A stretch of 64,000 bases of DNA, taken from assembly GCA_002900995.3 (NCBI GenBank), contig CM035308.1, positions 1,488,001 through 1,552,000 on the forward strand, written 5' to 3'. Positions 1 to 14,596 of the stretch are shown piece after piece (the first letter of the stretch is position 1; each line of letters starts with the position of its first letter). Source of the DNA: Ganoderma boninense. Lineage: Eukaryota; Basidiomycota; Agaricomycetes; Polyporales; Polyporaceae. The position numbers and the translations under genes are program-made. Under the pieces are notes generated by a model that saw only the letters and a program-made list of their open reading frames with translations, was not told the DNA's origin and ran no database searches.

Positions 1-1884
<1,884 letters not shown>

Positions 1885-2229
1885 GTCGGAGGTGGTGAGT
1901 CGCGGAGGGAGGAAGAGGACGAGAGGCGTTCAGAAACAGTGACGTCCGGCCCAGCGGCAGTTACTTTTCCACTGGCGCCCATCTCTGCCGCGATACCGCT
2001 TCGAGTTCCTTCCCACACATCCTGGCGCCCCCCATCGCGCGAGTTCGAATCCACCAGTATACATATTTTCAGTGACATAACCCTTCGTCTCTACTGTACA
2101 TTATGCTGCCTTTGCCGCAGATAATAGCTCGACACACCGGCGAACAGCTTCATCTACTAATGTCGACACTTGAGACGACCTGTGAAATATCAAGGAAGTA
2201 AGTCATGGAATAAAGACACAAGCACGGAC
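1885..2229. other. Gap between VMA2 start and TBCD stop
   Basis: These 345 bases hold the VMA2 promoter and the TBCD 3' flank. The frames that cross it show no family similarity and I see no distinct element in it. Confidence 0.5.
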
Positions 2230-5200
2230 TTACCACTCGGTCTCCAAGAGAATCTCTTCTACGTCGTCTGTTTCTAGACCCGTGTCCTTACTCGACAACA
2301 CAAGGTATAAGTACTCTGCCGTGTCCGCCCTGACCTGTGTCCCAAATAAGTCAGTGTCTCTCAACCAGAATAGAGAAGGAGGCCCAAACGAACTCTTGGA
2401 TACTGGTGTCCAAGGTAAATTGACAATCGGGAAATGCACTCATGCTGTAGTTCGGATATTGGAAGCAAGTTCACGAGACTGGAGAGTCGCAATGAGTGTC
2501 TGCACAATCCAAACCGACAAGATTCCGCTCACCATCTCATAGACATGTTAATGCGCTGAGGGTTCTTTAATCGCGAGGCATTCTTGGATACTAGTGACAG
2601 CAAAGAACGTAGTCTGCAAGCCTTGTAAGTAGGCAAATTATGCGGAAAAGGTCACACCAAAGTACGTCATCAGCCCCTCGGGATGTTGTGGCAGTTTCTC
2701 GAACACATCGGCCTCGAGAAGCACATTGATCGTCTGCAGCACCGGCACGACTACGTTATTTGAGCTGGTATTCTGTAGCGCTTGTCCCAGTAAGTCTTGT
2801 GCGAGCCCTCGAAGATCGTAGTGGTCCGGCTCAGATGCAGCGATAGGGATCGTCAGCGCCCAACCCACCAACGCGGACGTTACCGGCCGTTGCTGCAAAA
2901 GGTGTCTCAGCACGCACACACCTAAAGCTTCTCGAGCGACGTATATGATGATATGACGTACTGTGCTGTCGGTTTTCGTGCTCGCGCTGAGAACGATCCC
3001 TGCGAGAATCCGGTGGCGATACCGCTGGATATCCAGGAGCTGTACAGCTTTAGGGAACAGCCAGCTACCAACGTTCCATCCCACAGATTCTGGTTCACTG
3101 CATCAACGCAGTAAATATACTATACTCAATGCCATCAAGGACGCGTGCGACGACGTCATTCCACGAACCTGAGAAACAGTTCCTTCATTCTTGCTTCTCC
3201 TCGGAGTTTCCATCGCTCCGAGTCCGGGACCGCAGGGAGAGGCAGTAGCAGGAGCGTCAAGAAGCTCTCCCCTGCGATCTGTCTGACATTGTCAAGGCGT
3301 TCTACCCCTTGCTTGAGAATTCCAGCGATTGCGTCATCGTACTTCTCCGGTGGTAGGTACTTTGCGAGATCCGATAGAGAACTCGACCGTGAAAAGAGGG
3401 TTTGAGAAAGGGAGGTTAGACCCTTCACGCAGGATATGCGGATCCACGAGCCGACATCTCCTCTCTCATCATTCGTATAGTCGGTCAGACCGTCCAACAG
3501 CGCATCCACGAGCTCTCTTATTAGCTCTGCCGGTATTTCTGCTCAGAAAGTAATTAGTGTGTGTTCGTTACCACAAAAGGAATCATACCCTCTGCCAACT
3601 TCTCCGATATGTTGCGCAGTATCAAGGGCATCGCGTCAAAGGCGTTTCGCCGAGCTTCGACGTTCGTGCTGCCACCTCCGCTCTAACGAAGGAGTCAGCG
3701 TCGCACCGGCTGGACAAACACCGGCATGCGACCACAGCCCACCTTCCGATCGACCATCCGCAATAAACACCGCACTGCATCCTGCACCCCATGCGGGAAC
3801 GCCGCGTAATCCAGCACGCCCAGGACCCTAGCCAAACCTTGTTGCATCTGCGCGTTCTGCCCCTCAAACTCCCTGATGAGCCTCTGCACCACAGCCGAAC
3901 AATCAACGAGGTGGCTGACCGCGGCCAGGGCGGATGCCGCCGCCTCCTGCACCGCAGCGCTCCTGTGCTTGAGGCCAGAGTCGACGACCTGGCGCCAGTG
4001 AGGGACCGTGGTGTGCGCGTGCTGTGTCTCGGTGAGGGAGATGCCGGAGGCGATGAGGTTGCACGCTGCTGCGGCGATGAGCTCCTGGCGGCTGGATTGG
4101 ATTGTGGTTAGGGGGACTGTGGACAATGCTGCGAAGATCTGAGAAGGCTCGTGATTACAGCGTTGTTGCAGCTGGACGGAAGACTGAATGGAACGGACCT
4201 TGCGACGCTCCAGCTCGAGTTGATCACGATGTGGTGAACTGCGGAATGCTGCCGCGAGCTTTGTGAGTGCGAGGAGGCCACCATGAACATCGCTGTCGTC
4301 AGGTATTGCCAGTAGTTGCGCCTAAAAAGCAAGCTTCAATGAGGGGCATGGACAGGAACCAGAGGACGCGCATTACGTACAGCACGTTTGGCAACACCGG
4401 GCCCTAATTCGACCAGATCTAGCTCGCAGATGCACCGCAGGGACTGTGCACCAATTTCTCTCATTGCCGGGTCCCAGTGCCTCAACGTTACGGCAAGCAG
4501 GTGGTCAATGAGGCAGCCACGGTATTCTTCGTGTCTACCGGCACTCAGCAGATGCCTAACCGGAACAAAGCGAGACCACTCACTCCGCAACGTCGGGTGC
4601 TGCAATAGTGAACGCGCTTCTACGTATGCCGACCGCGTAAAAGTCGGTCTTCCGCAGTACATCAATGCCATGAGGGAAGAGGCTCTAATTCCGGATGTTA
4701 GCTATTAAGCGGCCTCGTTGTCAGGGCCCACAGCGTACCGAACACTTACCGTCCGGCCGACATACTCCTGGAACGCGGCGCTTGCCGCTCTCCGGATATG
4801 AACCTCCCGGTCGAACAGCGAGACTGTAACCAGCTTCCGTGCTAGATCTACGGCATGAGGTTTCAGGGCACTAACTCCTTGTGCGCGCGCAAGAGACCAC
4901 AGGACATAGGAGGCGGCGTCGCGCACGTTCGATCCGATCGAATGTGCGCCTTTACGGATGTCGAACAACAACGCCTGTTCACAATGAGCACCCATGGATA
5001 CAGCCGCACAGCCACCGAGACCGACCTTGTACAACCACTCGACCAGCTCTGAGAGCCGCTCGTCGGGGATAAGCCCGCGTCGCGCCATTTCGGCGCAGGC
5101 AAGGCATGCCCCATGCCAGGTCGCCTCGGCAATGCTCGGGAGGTCATATATGCTGGCAACACCGACAGAATGGATGGAGAACAGATGCAAAACCTGATCG

Positions 5201-6644
5201 AGAACCTGCTCCGCGAAGTCGGCGGGGAGCCGTTCGGCGATGCGCGCGACGCCCTTCGCTGCGGAGTACCGGACAACGGTGTCCTTGTCGCGGAGGGCCT
5301 TGAAGAGGTCCTCCAGGACAGACTCAGCCTCCTCCGGCACGTCAATGTCGTCTTCATCTGCGGCGGCATCTCCTCCGAAGGCGCCTTCGGATGCAAGTGT
5401 TCGTCCTTCATGAATCACAAGGAAGGGCTTGAGTTAGGCAGGGGCCAGCGTGGGCCGATTGTGCGCTGCACGCACCTTTTGCGCGGAGCCGGCGTGTCTT
5501 TCCAGGAAGCAAACGGATGGCGACCCGGGCGATCAGTTTCGTGCGGAGTTGGCGGATGACCGTGTTGTTCATGAGACTCTGGTTGCCTTCCAATGCGGTG
5601 ACGACTTGAAGAAGCTGCTCCTTGCATCTGTTCACCTGCTCGGCGGAGCCAAGCTTCGTAACCTCGCACAACACACGAAGGAGCCCGGTTGCCTGCAATT
5701 GTAGTTGGCTAACCGTAAAGTGAAGGATTCTGCACACGAACGTACTGGGAAGGGATCCACTGTGCTGCCAACAGTCTCCGTGGCCCACGACAGAAAGTCG
5801 GGGAAACGCGAAGAGGTGTCCTTCCTACATATGGTCAGATGCAGCCTTTCATGAGAAATAGATGTTGCATTGTACCTCATGTAAAACTTGGAAAGGAGCA
5901 GCGCAGCGCCTTCACGATCCAAACCTGCCCTGCCCAGATAGTCTTTGCCAACTCCCTCGACCTTGGAAGCCATCTCTCCCTCTTTACCGACTTCATCGAA
6001 TTGCTCAAGGTCGAATGGTATCATGCAAACTAGGGATAACCAAAGAAGCAAGATATAACGGAGAGGCCATCGGAGGGTCTGTTGAATGGGGCTTCTGGAA
6101 CTGGTCATACAGTCGAGGGCTGTTGTGAGATCGGCTATCTCGTGAGGGAAAAACTTTGCTGGCGGAAAGACCGGTGAGCTTTATTGTGAACATAACAACA
6201 CAGGAGCAGGCAGCTCACTGATCGTCTTGTACCCGCGAAACTTGACAAACAGGTAGGGAAGCATGGAGAAGAAATGGAGTCGCACGTCAGACACCGTCTC
6301 GAAGTCCCCGCTGGCAAAAGTCTTGGCGTGAACTTTGAATGCATCAACAACTGGTGCAATGAGTGACTCCAAGTCTGGGTCCCAGAGGTAGGATTGCTCC
6401 TGGTAGGAGTCGAACTGATGAGGCATCAGCAAGGGTTGAGAGTAAAAAGTGGCGATGTGCGGCATACGATCATGGATATCCTCCTGTAGTGACTTGCTTC
6501 GACATTCCGCTGCTCTTCGGTAGGTTCTGAGTAGATGTCGAGCGACAAGAGCTGGTCTCGGAGGGCTACGAACTCATCCCTGTTTTCGAATCTGGCGCGG
6601 ATTTTGAAGTCGGTGACGCCTTCGGCATCCTGTACGCTTTCCAT
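2230..6644 (-). CDS. TBCD: Tubulin-folding cofactor D (beta-tubulin cofactor)
   Basis: Cofactor D binds beta-tubulin and acts with cofactors C and E to assemble the alpha/beta dimer in the cytosol. It corresponds to fission yeast Alp1 and budding yeast Cin1. The signature stretch in the 4705-5418 exon contains LRDKDTVVRYSAAKGVARIA, WHGACLACAEMARRGL and SNVRDAASYVLWSLARA, matching the HEAT-repeat core of the family. Upstream exons carry the YILLLWLSLVCMIPFD block (5632-6108). Downstream exons carry the C-terminal domain with GDVGSWIRISCVKGL (3156-3509) and end in DDVEEILLETEW. The start at 6644 (MESVQDAEG) is chosen because an acidic helical N-terminus follows directly and upstream sequence in that frame is low complexity. 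Many introns of about 50-60 nt break the gene, and I did not place every junction. The size fits the 1,100-1,200 residue family. It is divergent from the Spo71-like gene. Confidence 0.92.
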
Positions 6645-7000
6645 ACCGCCGTTTCCCTGTGGACGAGACGTGGAGGAGCAGAGTACAGATTCGATCGACG
6701 GCGATCGCTGTCTTCCCGAACTTGAACCGCTCTGGGGCTCGGTCTCAAGCCTCAGGTAAAGTAACAGTAACACTACAAACCCGTGTGACTCGGTGAAGCG
6801 CGCGGGGGCTGCGTGGCCAGGGCGGGAATAGGCGGGAATTCCCTTCTTTGGGCGTGGGAAAGATGGGAAGCCGGACCATGCGGTCGCTTTCGGGCGGTTG
6901 CGCCAACTGTCAGTGTCACAACGTCATAATCCCCAGAGCGCTTGTCGCCACCTCCGCTCCCAACCTCTCGTTGCACCCTCGTCCTCCTCCATGTCTCGAC
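6645..7000. promoter_or_regulatory. Divergent promoter region, TBCD and Spo71-like
   Basis: These 356 bases separate the start codons of two divergently transcribed genes and must hold both promoters. The plus-strand frame is open from 6848, so the Spo71-like protein could start there instead of at 7001. No TATA box is obvious. Confidence 0.5.
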
Positions 7001-10000
7001 ATGGCCACTCAGACACTCTCAGCTCATGCGCCTGGTCCACTGCCGTCGGAGGATGTCGTCAGGCGGGATGACGTTCACAAGCGCCGTCGAAGATTCATCG
7101 GTCCCATCCCCGCCACCGCATTCGACATTGACTCTAAGCGACCCCGCACCCAGAAGCACGAGCACTCCCTCTTAGGTCGGAGCGACCACAATCAGGACAA
7201 CAGTTCCAGCGATGACGAAGACGACTCTAGTAGCCTGTCTGAGGTCGTCCACCGCCACGCACTCGAGTTCTTTCTTCGACACGGAGGCCAGCCTGAGGAC
7301 TGGGGCGAGAGTCAGCAGAAGAGTGTACGCAAGGAAATGCGGAAGCGGTGGCGGCAGAGCGATTGGGCACGCGCGCGGAAGGAGCAGAAGCAAGCGGGAA
7401 GCTCGAACAAATGGATAGGCACGTCCTTCGACGTTGGAGTCTTCCTGGGCGTAGATATCATGGATGAGACTCTACTCTCGTCCTCTCCACTCGATGCTCC
7501 CAGTACCTCCGCTCCTGCGCCGGTGGTCAACCCCACAGCTAGTGATGCCTTCCCCTCCATGAGACCAGAAGCCATTATGCCCCCAACCCCGACCAGCGAA
7601 CCACCTTCACCCCTCACAATACCCTCTCGCGAGCAAGACATCTCGATGGACTCTGCCACAGCCTTAGTACCGTCAACTAGCTGCCAAGCAGAGGGACCTG
7701 CCAATCCCCCGGCCGGCAAGGAAGCATCCGCGAGGACAGCCCCTCCGACTCTTCCGGCACCGCAACCAAACGGGACCGCACACAGTGGAGCATCTGTCTC
7801 GCGCAAGGGGAAGGGGAAGGCTGTGCGCGTTCACTATGGTGACAGTCCCGCGCCACCTTCCGAGGTCCTGGAGCGCACTGGAAGTGCCATTAATGTGACG
7901 AGCGCGGGTGCCGCAGAACAGACGACTTGTGAAGCTAGGTCAAAGAAGGGGGATGTGATCATGCGAGGCAAGTTGTCATTAGTTGTCATATGCTCTAGCG
8001 CTGATGGGGAAATCAGATCGAATGATGGTTAGGGTATCGTATACGGAGGACAGCGTACCGACGCCCTTCGATGAGACCCGTAATCGAGTGACAAGGCGTC
8101 TTGATAATGAAGGCTGGGCGGAATACATCGTAGCATGGCGGAAGGATCGGCTAGAACTGTACACGGAACATGTAAGCGCTCTTTGCAGCAGAATATATTG
8201 TTTGTTCATTGCTTGCCTCAGCGTATGTTTGGCCGGGAGTGGTTCGCCGACAGCAAACGACTCGCCTACATCGCACCTCTGCGGGCCCCATCAACTAGAC
8301 TATCGCTCTACTCCTACGTTGATATGTCTTTTTGTATCACATGCCCTCCGACGCTTGTGAGACCAGACTCAGCACGAGTCAGAATATTTCATGGTGAAAG
8401 GGGCACGCACATATTTGTCTTCAAGGTCAAATGCCGATCTCGCGCCGTGGACTGGATGTGGCAGCTTTGGTATGTGCAGGTTCCTCGTGTGCTTGATCCG
8501 TGCATGCATCTTAATCCACTTTAGGCGTCACAAGGGCGGACGACTCCCGCCGTTCATTGAGATAAAAAATCCAGCTGTGGAGACGCGCATGAGGGTCGAC
8601 GTTCCCGGCTTCGACACTACTGATATCGATGCTGCATACAGGATCTTCCAGAAAGAGAACATCGTTCGCCTCTGTCAACGGTACCTTCAAAGCGCGCCTG
8701 AATATCGGGCTCTCTTGGAACGTGAGCTTGGGGCAGGCGCGAAGTTCGAGTTGGCGTGGAGACTCAACACGGAGCTCGACTGGGTATGGCAAGACACTGA
8801 CGTTCAGGGCAATGCCCGGCAATGGGCGGTTCTTTGTGGACTGGCTCTCAAGCAGGGGGACAAGCCTGCCCACCTGGAATTCCGCCTCAAACGGCACTTT
8901 CCGACCCGCCTCCATTTGAAGGACGGCACACGCCTGGACGAACCGGCGGCGGTCGAGGGATATGTGGATCGAATACGTCTAAACCCTCAACTGCGGCATT
9001 CAGTGTACCTGGTCACACACGATGGATACCTTTTCTCCATCCTACCTGCGCACGCACACCCCCACACCCCCCCGGAGCTCCAACGGCGTCTCCAAGTGCT
9101 TCTCGGAGCACACTAGACGCGGCCGCATTGGTGGAGTCCGCGGAGACCCGTCGAAAGGCGGAGCTACGGCGCGGACGAGCGCAGGTCCTTCATGCGACGG
9201 GTATGTTCGACCTGCGGAGCATTGTCGCTGTGCGGCGTGCCTTCCAGCATGTTCCCCAGGGCACGGAACCTAATGCGGTCACTCAAGGGATTGATTGGGA
9301 GGATACCCCCGCTTTCTGGGAACAGGTCGAGCGGAGCGAGAGCGATGAGGAGGATGGGGGAGGTGAAACAGGGATGGCTAAGACCACGGACAAGGCTCAC
9401 CTGCGGCTGCGGCGGTCGTTTGAACTTGTGCTGGTAACTGGACGGGTGCTGAGGTTCGAGGTGCGCATGCGTCCTTTCCCTCTCTATGTCCGTCCTGAGT
9501 TTATGATTCCCTCTCGGCCCTTCGCATGCAGGCGTACTCGTGCGCAACTGCGCTAGAATGGATTGTGCGACTCCGCCAGCTGGTGTCCTACTGGAAGAAG
9601 CGCCACCAGGCGGACGCACGGCTAGAGATGAAGATCGCGCATACCGGCACGGGCCGTGAACGTATCACACCCCACCGGCCGCGCGAAAACCACCAGCACG
9701 CCCCGGGGCACTCGCACGACGCGCCCCCAGAGCCGCTGCAGGAGCGCGACGCGGCAATGCCCGACCTGTCGACGTTCTACAACTGGTGTGTGCTGGAGGG
9801 CTGCCGCGTGATGTTGAAGTGCGGACGGCTGTATGGCCGGAAAGGCTGGTGGGGCCAGTACAAGTGCGTCGCTACTCTTTTGACCATGGATGGGGTTGGA
9901 GGCTAATGTTCTGGGGCAGTCATGTCCAACTCGTGCTGCTTTCTGGCCATCTTGTGGAGTTCGACATCTCCCCGTACCATTCGATGCATCACCGCAAGGG

Positions 10001-10382
10001 CAAGAGCATCGACCTTCTCGACGCGTACGTGTGCTCGGGGTACTTCGCAGCCCAGTACCTCCCAGCGGGCCAGTACGACGCAAACGCGTCGCCAGTCGCA
10101 AGGCGGTACGGAGACGGCTTGGAGACGGACGACAGCGAAGAGGACACGATGTTCATCATCTGGTACCGGAACGTCCCAGGAGAAGAAGAGGGCGTCCAGA
10201 AGACTATCACTCACATTCCACCGCTCAAAGCGAAGCGCAAAGTAAAGGTCTTCCGGACAAGGAGCAAGCTCGAACGTGATGCGTGGGTGTGGGCGATCAA
10301 TGCGGAGATCGAGAATGTCGTTAGGGCGTTCAAGGACAGGGAGGAGGCCGTAAGGCAGGCAGGCAAGTTATGTCATCCCTAA
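7001..10382 (+). CDS. Spo71/Mug56-like PH-domain protein
   Basis: The protein resembles the Spo71/Mug56 family, whose yeast members bind phosphoinositides and help extend the prospore membrane during sporulation. The N-terminal ~330 residues are disordered and rich in Ser, Pro and acidic runs, with an early KRRRRF basic patch. The family core begins near 7950 with GDVIMRGKMMVRVSYTEDS and continues through GWAEYIVAWRKDRLELYTEH, RVRIFHGERGTHIFVFKVKC and WMWQLWRHKGGRLPPFIEI, a split PH-like fold. Exons at 9100-9530 (AYSCATALEWIVRLRQLVSYW reads across a junction near 9530) and 9770-10382 (second PH-like unit ending WVWAINAEIENVV) complete it. Introns interrupt the core. I chose the start at 7001 (MATQTLSAHAPG); an in-frame upstream ATG at 6848 would add 51 residues. 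Its role in a basidiomycete, for example in basidiospore formation, is inference. Confidence 0.82.
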
Positions 10383-10653
10383 TTTGGACTTTGCAGTGCA
10401 GGGTGGTCGATTTAATGGCTATGTCTTCATTGCCTTTGCATGGATACATGGACTCGCCCCGTTGGGCTCATGGACTTGAGGGGTTTTACCTGCTTAATCA
10501 CATTACTCTATCACATTACCTTCCTTATATCAATGATACCCATTGAATCGTCGGTTCCCGAGGTATATCATCTATAATATGAGTAGGATGTTTCGATAAT
10601 GTACGTGTAAAGCGACAGCAATTGATATTGCGACGTGATGTAGGAGTGTGCGA

Positions 10654-11287
10654 TCATTGCTGCTTCGGTCGTTTTGCTACCGTCACTTGTCAGCCTACAT
10701 TCTTCGAAAGTAACGATAGTCTACACATACCTCCGTACTTGCTCCGAGCTGTTACACGACCCACAACACCGCTAAAGTCGAGGGTTCCGCGGACAACCTT
10801 GTAACTGAGTGTCACGCAGCGTCAGCGCATGCATCACCGGGACCCAAGCTCGTGTCACGCACCGAACACCAGGAAGATCCTGAGCACGCCCGCCACGAAT
10901 AAGGACAACACTGTGATCTTGCAGGTTGTGTCCCTCGCCGGGAACGTACGCCTGCACGGTCTTGCCCGTAGAGAGCTTGACCTTCGCGACCTTGCGCTTG
11001 GCTGAGTTGGGCTTCTTCGGCTTTGCAATGAAAATCTGGCTGACGACGCCCTTCTTGTGCGTGTTGCCCTCCAGGAGCGGTGACTTGGAGGGCTTGACCC
11101 TCTGCTTTACCTTCCGCCGAGTAGCCTGGTTCAAGGTAGCGGCAGCGAAAGGGGTGGGGTGGAATGAGCGAGAGAAAGCGAAAGGAAGAGTGGTGCGGGT
11201 GACATTAGGAAAAGCGGCCTTTTGGAGAAGAGAGGACGTCGACCATGGCCTGACGACCTGGGCCGTCAGTCGGAGAGCGGAGAACAT
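10654..11287 (-). CDS. MRPS12: Mitochondrial small ribosomal subunit protein uS12m
   Basis: uS12 sits at the decoding centre of the small ribosomal subunit. The conserved body shows [40 protein letters not shown] and [11 protein letters not shown]. The start at 11287 ([12 protein letters not shown]) gives a basic, Ser/Ala-rich presequence ending near residue 45, as expected for import into mitochondria. A first intron follows GVR (CG|GTGCGT) and restores [14 protein letters not shown] second intron lies after SKYGA, and the last exon encodes AKRPKQQ with its stop at 10656-10654. The tail is the normal uS12 ending. The gene is divergent from NSE2, with 242 bases between the start codons. Confidence 0.95.
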
Positions 11288-11529
11288 AGCGGCTGAGACG
11301 GTGAGCAGTGAGCAAGGCTGAAGTTGCCAACGTCGACCAGCGCTCTGGCAAGGGGCGCTTAGCATGTCCAGACGCCCGTCCGTCGCGTTGGGCCCTGCCC
11401 TAAAGTGGTCACACGCTCGCTGAGTCGCGCTTTCCCTTTGCGACGCGTCTTCGCCTTTGACCCCTCCGCGCGACAAACACGTTTCTTCTTGCTTTGTCGG
11501 CTATATAGGCCTCGTTCCCGCCAAGAAGC
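11288..11529. promoter_or_regulatory. Divergent promoter, uS12m and NSE2
   Basis: The two start codons lie 242 bases apart on opposite strands. A TATA-like TATATA sits at 11502-11507, only about 23 bases before the NSE2 ATG, which is close for a TATA box driving that start. It may be fortuitous. Confidence 0.5.
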
Positions 11530-12829
11530 ATGCCCGTCGCCAGCTCTTCCTGCTCCAAGAAACGTCACACGCGAGCGCTGTCTTCTGATATCGAGGAGGA
11601 CTCTGGCCCCACTCAACGCAAGCCGCTCACGCAGGAGGAAGACGTAGAGATGGACGACGAAGACGACCAGCCGCGCCGGTTGAAGAAAGCGAAAAAGGAG
11701 AAGAAGCGTGCTGCGAAGGACGACTCCGACGCGGAGGTAGACGATGAAGAAGAAGAGGAGCTGCCGCTGCCCGACACCCGCGACCATCCCCTGGATAAGA
11801 GCCAGGCGGTGAAGGTTCGCGCGATAGCGAGCGACTGGGCCATGACGCGCGAGAAGGTCCATTCATACAGCTATGGCTTCTTGAGGGAAGTCGCTGCGTC
11901 TGTAGCCGAGTTCACGGATGGCGAGAAGGGCGAGAAGGTATGTTTCGAATCGCTACCCGTCGCTGGTGCTGCTAGTATTGATCAGTCTCGGTTCAGGCTC
12001 TCAAGCAGATCGACGCGCTCATGCGCGAACTGCTAGACACTGAACAACACCTCAACGCCCACGAGCAGGCACTGGATGACATCCACCAGCAGCTTCAAAG
12101 GGGGGAGCAGATTGTGAGTTTTCTCATCCGTCCTGACACTTTCCTATGCTCAGTGTTTATCAGGCTGGTGTCATCGATGTGTATGACAAGGGTGTTCAGG
12201 AGAAGATGGACGTCTACAAGACCAAGACCTCCCGGCAGAAGTACGCCAAGAGCGATAACTATTCGAAGTTCAAGCAGGCTATATATGTCAGTAAAGCTTT
12301 TCCTGGCCGCGTGCTGAAGCTGACCACCTCCTATCTTGCAGGAGGTGCACCACCCTGACACTGCGATGCCGCCACTTACCGACCTCATCCCTCGAGGTAC
12401 GCTGATGCTTGTCGCCTGTTACGGGGCCGGAAATAACAATAAATATTTTGCAGAGGAGGGAGACGACAGCGACGACGAAGACGACGTCCAGATTGGCGGC
12501 ATCACTCAGGACTACAAATGTCCCCTCTCCCTTACGCATCTCGTCGACCCGTTGACTTCGTATGTGGCCCCGTTCAGTCTAACTAATACTCGGCTGATAA
12601 CTGCATCTCGATGCCTAGTAAGCAATGTGGCCACTCCTACTCCGCTGCGGCTATTCGAGATTATCTCAGAGGAGGAGCGAAGCAGTGTCCAGCAACCGGC
12701 TGCAACAAGATGCTCGTACTGTCCGACCTCGAAGTGGACAAAGGGCTTGCCAAACGAGCAAAGGAAGCGGCACGCCGTGAGCGTGCTAGGGAGGAGGACT
12801 CGGGCGATGATGACGACGTTATCGAGTGA
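11530..12829 (+). CDS. NSE2: Nse2/Mms21-type SUMO ligase of the SMC5/6 complex
   Basis: The protein is a likely SUMO E3 ligase docked on the Smc5 arm, acting in recombinational repair. Exon 1 (11530-11938) is basic and strongly acidic, then enters a helical region (YSYGFLREVAASVAEF). Exon 2 starts at 11997 with ALKQIDALMRELLDTEQ, a coiled coil as in Nse2. Further exons add DVYDKGVQEKMDVYKTKTSR and EVHHPDTAMPPLTDLIP. The C-terminal SP-RING reads CPLSLTHLVDPLTS, then across an intron KQCGHSYSAAAI and CPATGCNKM, supplying the C, C-x-H and C-x4-C ligands. The protein ends in an acidic GDDDDVIE tail. Exons are separated by short GT...AG introns. Identity is secure at family level because the SP-RING, coiled coil and domain order all match. 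PIAS/Siz proteins are unlikely, as no SAP domain is present. Confidence 0.9.
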
Positions 12830-13235
12830 ACAATTCCACGCACCCCATGTCCAGGGTCTTCTCCGATGCGAAGCTTGGATCAGTAGCTCAGGCCATGCTA
12901 TAGCTAAACCCGAAGCGTTGAGTGCTTTGTCGCTCCGTCTTGGGCCAAGTTCTCGTGACTTTGTAGTGGTATATTAGAATTAGTGTACGCGTAGTGTAGT
13001 CGTCATATACCTTATCTGTACCTGCTAGTTCTAGTGGTCTTTTGGTCTTTCTATCCCTTAGGTGGCCTTAACGGCCTCAACGTTAACTAGCTCTCAGGCT
13101 GTTTTTGTGTCGAGTGAGTCCGACCGTGACACCGTTTTGCGTGACATGCTTGCGTGACTTGCTCAGGATTAGACGCTCAGAGTCCAGCTGGTCAGTGTCA
13201 GTCTGCTCTGAGTTATCTTCGCCTGAACTGCCTCC
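12830..13235. other. Intergenic region between NSE2 and uL29m
   Basis: These 406 bases lie between two plus-strand genes. The first half should hold NSE2 3' sequence and the second half the uL29m promoter. Open frames here show no protein similarity. Confidence 0.5.
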
Positions 13236-14133
13236 ATGATGTTCTCCGTGCCTGCTGTCGCGTCTCGGGCTGCACGCTCTGTCTGCGCGCTCTCATTGCA
13301 CTCTCGTCGACTGGCAACTCATGTCCCCGCCAAGACTGGAAGCTCGAGTTCACAGCCCACCAGTGAAGATGGCCCCCTCCGTCCTCACCTCCAGATCTCC
13401 GTGAACCCGAACCACGGGCTATACGCTTTCTTCAGGAAGAAGGAGAAGGATGGAAAGACGTTTTATGACACGGTGGAGTCTATGGACATGACTGCAGATA
13501 AGAGCGGTGCGTTTGTTGCTTGCTGTTCGAAGGCGCAGTCGCTGACGGACTTGATGCCGTGGCCGACTTACTACAGGTCGTTCGTGGACGGCTGCAGAAC
13601 TCAGGCGAAAGAACTTCAAGGACCTGCACACGCTCTGGTATGTCGTGCTTCGCGAGCGGAATCTGCTGGCGACACAGCAGGCGGAGGCTCGGAGGATCGG
13701 CGCGAACGAACAAGCTCTCGGCTTGTGGACCAAGGCATTCAGGGTATGTGTCCAAACTAGCCTGCATCTTGCACGTCTGTGCACCTCCATCAATTTTTTG
13801 TTGAACCGCCATTCCCACTTCGTTGTTCTCTGGTGTCCTGTCTATTCACTACTTCCATGATTCCAGTGTCGCAAGACGATGGCCCGCATCAAGTATGTTA
13901 TCAACGAGCGACGCGTCGCGTACGAAGGTGCCATCAAAATCTTCAACAAGCGTCACGAAAAGCTTGCCCGGAGCCAAAAACCGGCCCCCGTGGTGCGCTT
14001 GTCGGAGGAGGAAGAGGCACGTCTTGCACAGCGCGCACTGAGCCAGGAGAAGTCGATGAGGCAGCAAGCTCACATTGATGACATTGTTGCCCGTTCGTTC
14101 TTGGAGCCCGAGGTCGCACAGCAAAAGGCATAA
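13236..14133 (+). CDS. MRPL47: Mitochondrial large ribosomal subunit protein uL29m (MRP-L47)
   Basis: uL29m lies near the polypeptide exit tunnel of the mitoribosome. The first exon gives an import presequence ([20 protein letters not shown], residues 3-22) and the conserved [20 protein letters not shown] block. A short intron with acceptor near 13575 restores the family hallmark [20 protein letters not shown] followed by [19 protein letters not shown] second intron (about 13745-13866) leads to [20 protein letters not shown] and a helical tail ending at 14133. Two adjacent ATG codons open the frame (13236 and 13239). The length, about 240 residues, is normal for fungi. Confidence 0.93.
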
Positions 14134-14596
14134 AGCTGGGAGGGGGCGGATCTATATTGTACTAGACATGGTAATTGCATGATGCTCCCCGGACACAACA
14201 GCCTCCAAATTTGGGGTGCTGCCACTCAATCCGCGCGGGCTTCACCAAACTCCACGCCACACAAACCTGTCGCCCGTAGTAAATCCTGGGTCACCGCGGA
14301 CGAATGAGAAGAGCCTGGGAGGATGTGTGCACGGTTGACGGTCGACGGTCCCACTGCGCATTGTTACCTGTCAACGCGAAGCCCTCTTGCACCTTCCCTG
14401 GGAGACGCTTGTACAGGGCAAGGGACGGTAGAAGGTGGAGAAGAGAACTCCGCCCAACACGACCGAGAACTTTACGGGATGATGAGCTGCGCCCGCGACC
14501 ACATGAGCAACATACGGTGAGTTTACGCACATGTAGGTAGAGTTTGCCGCAGAGTTTCCCTCGGCCCCGGCCCGTGCGCTGGCCTTTGGGCAAACG
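14134..14596. other. 3' flank between convergent uL29m and SDHAF1
   Basis: The region holds the 3' ends of two convergent genes. A 100-codon minus-strand frame (14593-14291) is basic and has no recognisable domain. I do not call it a gene. Confidence 0.45.

Noticed and set aside
14291..14593. A 100-codon minus-strand frame after SDHAF1
   Set aside because: Basic low-complexity translation without domain. It sits in the 3' flank of two convergent genes.
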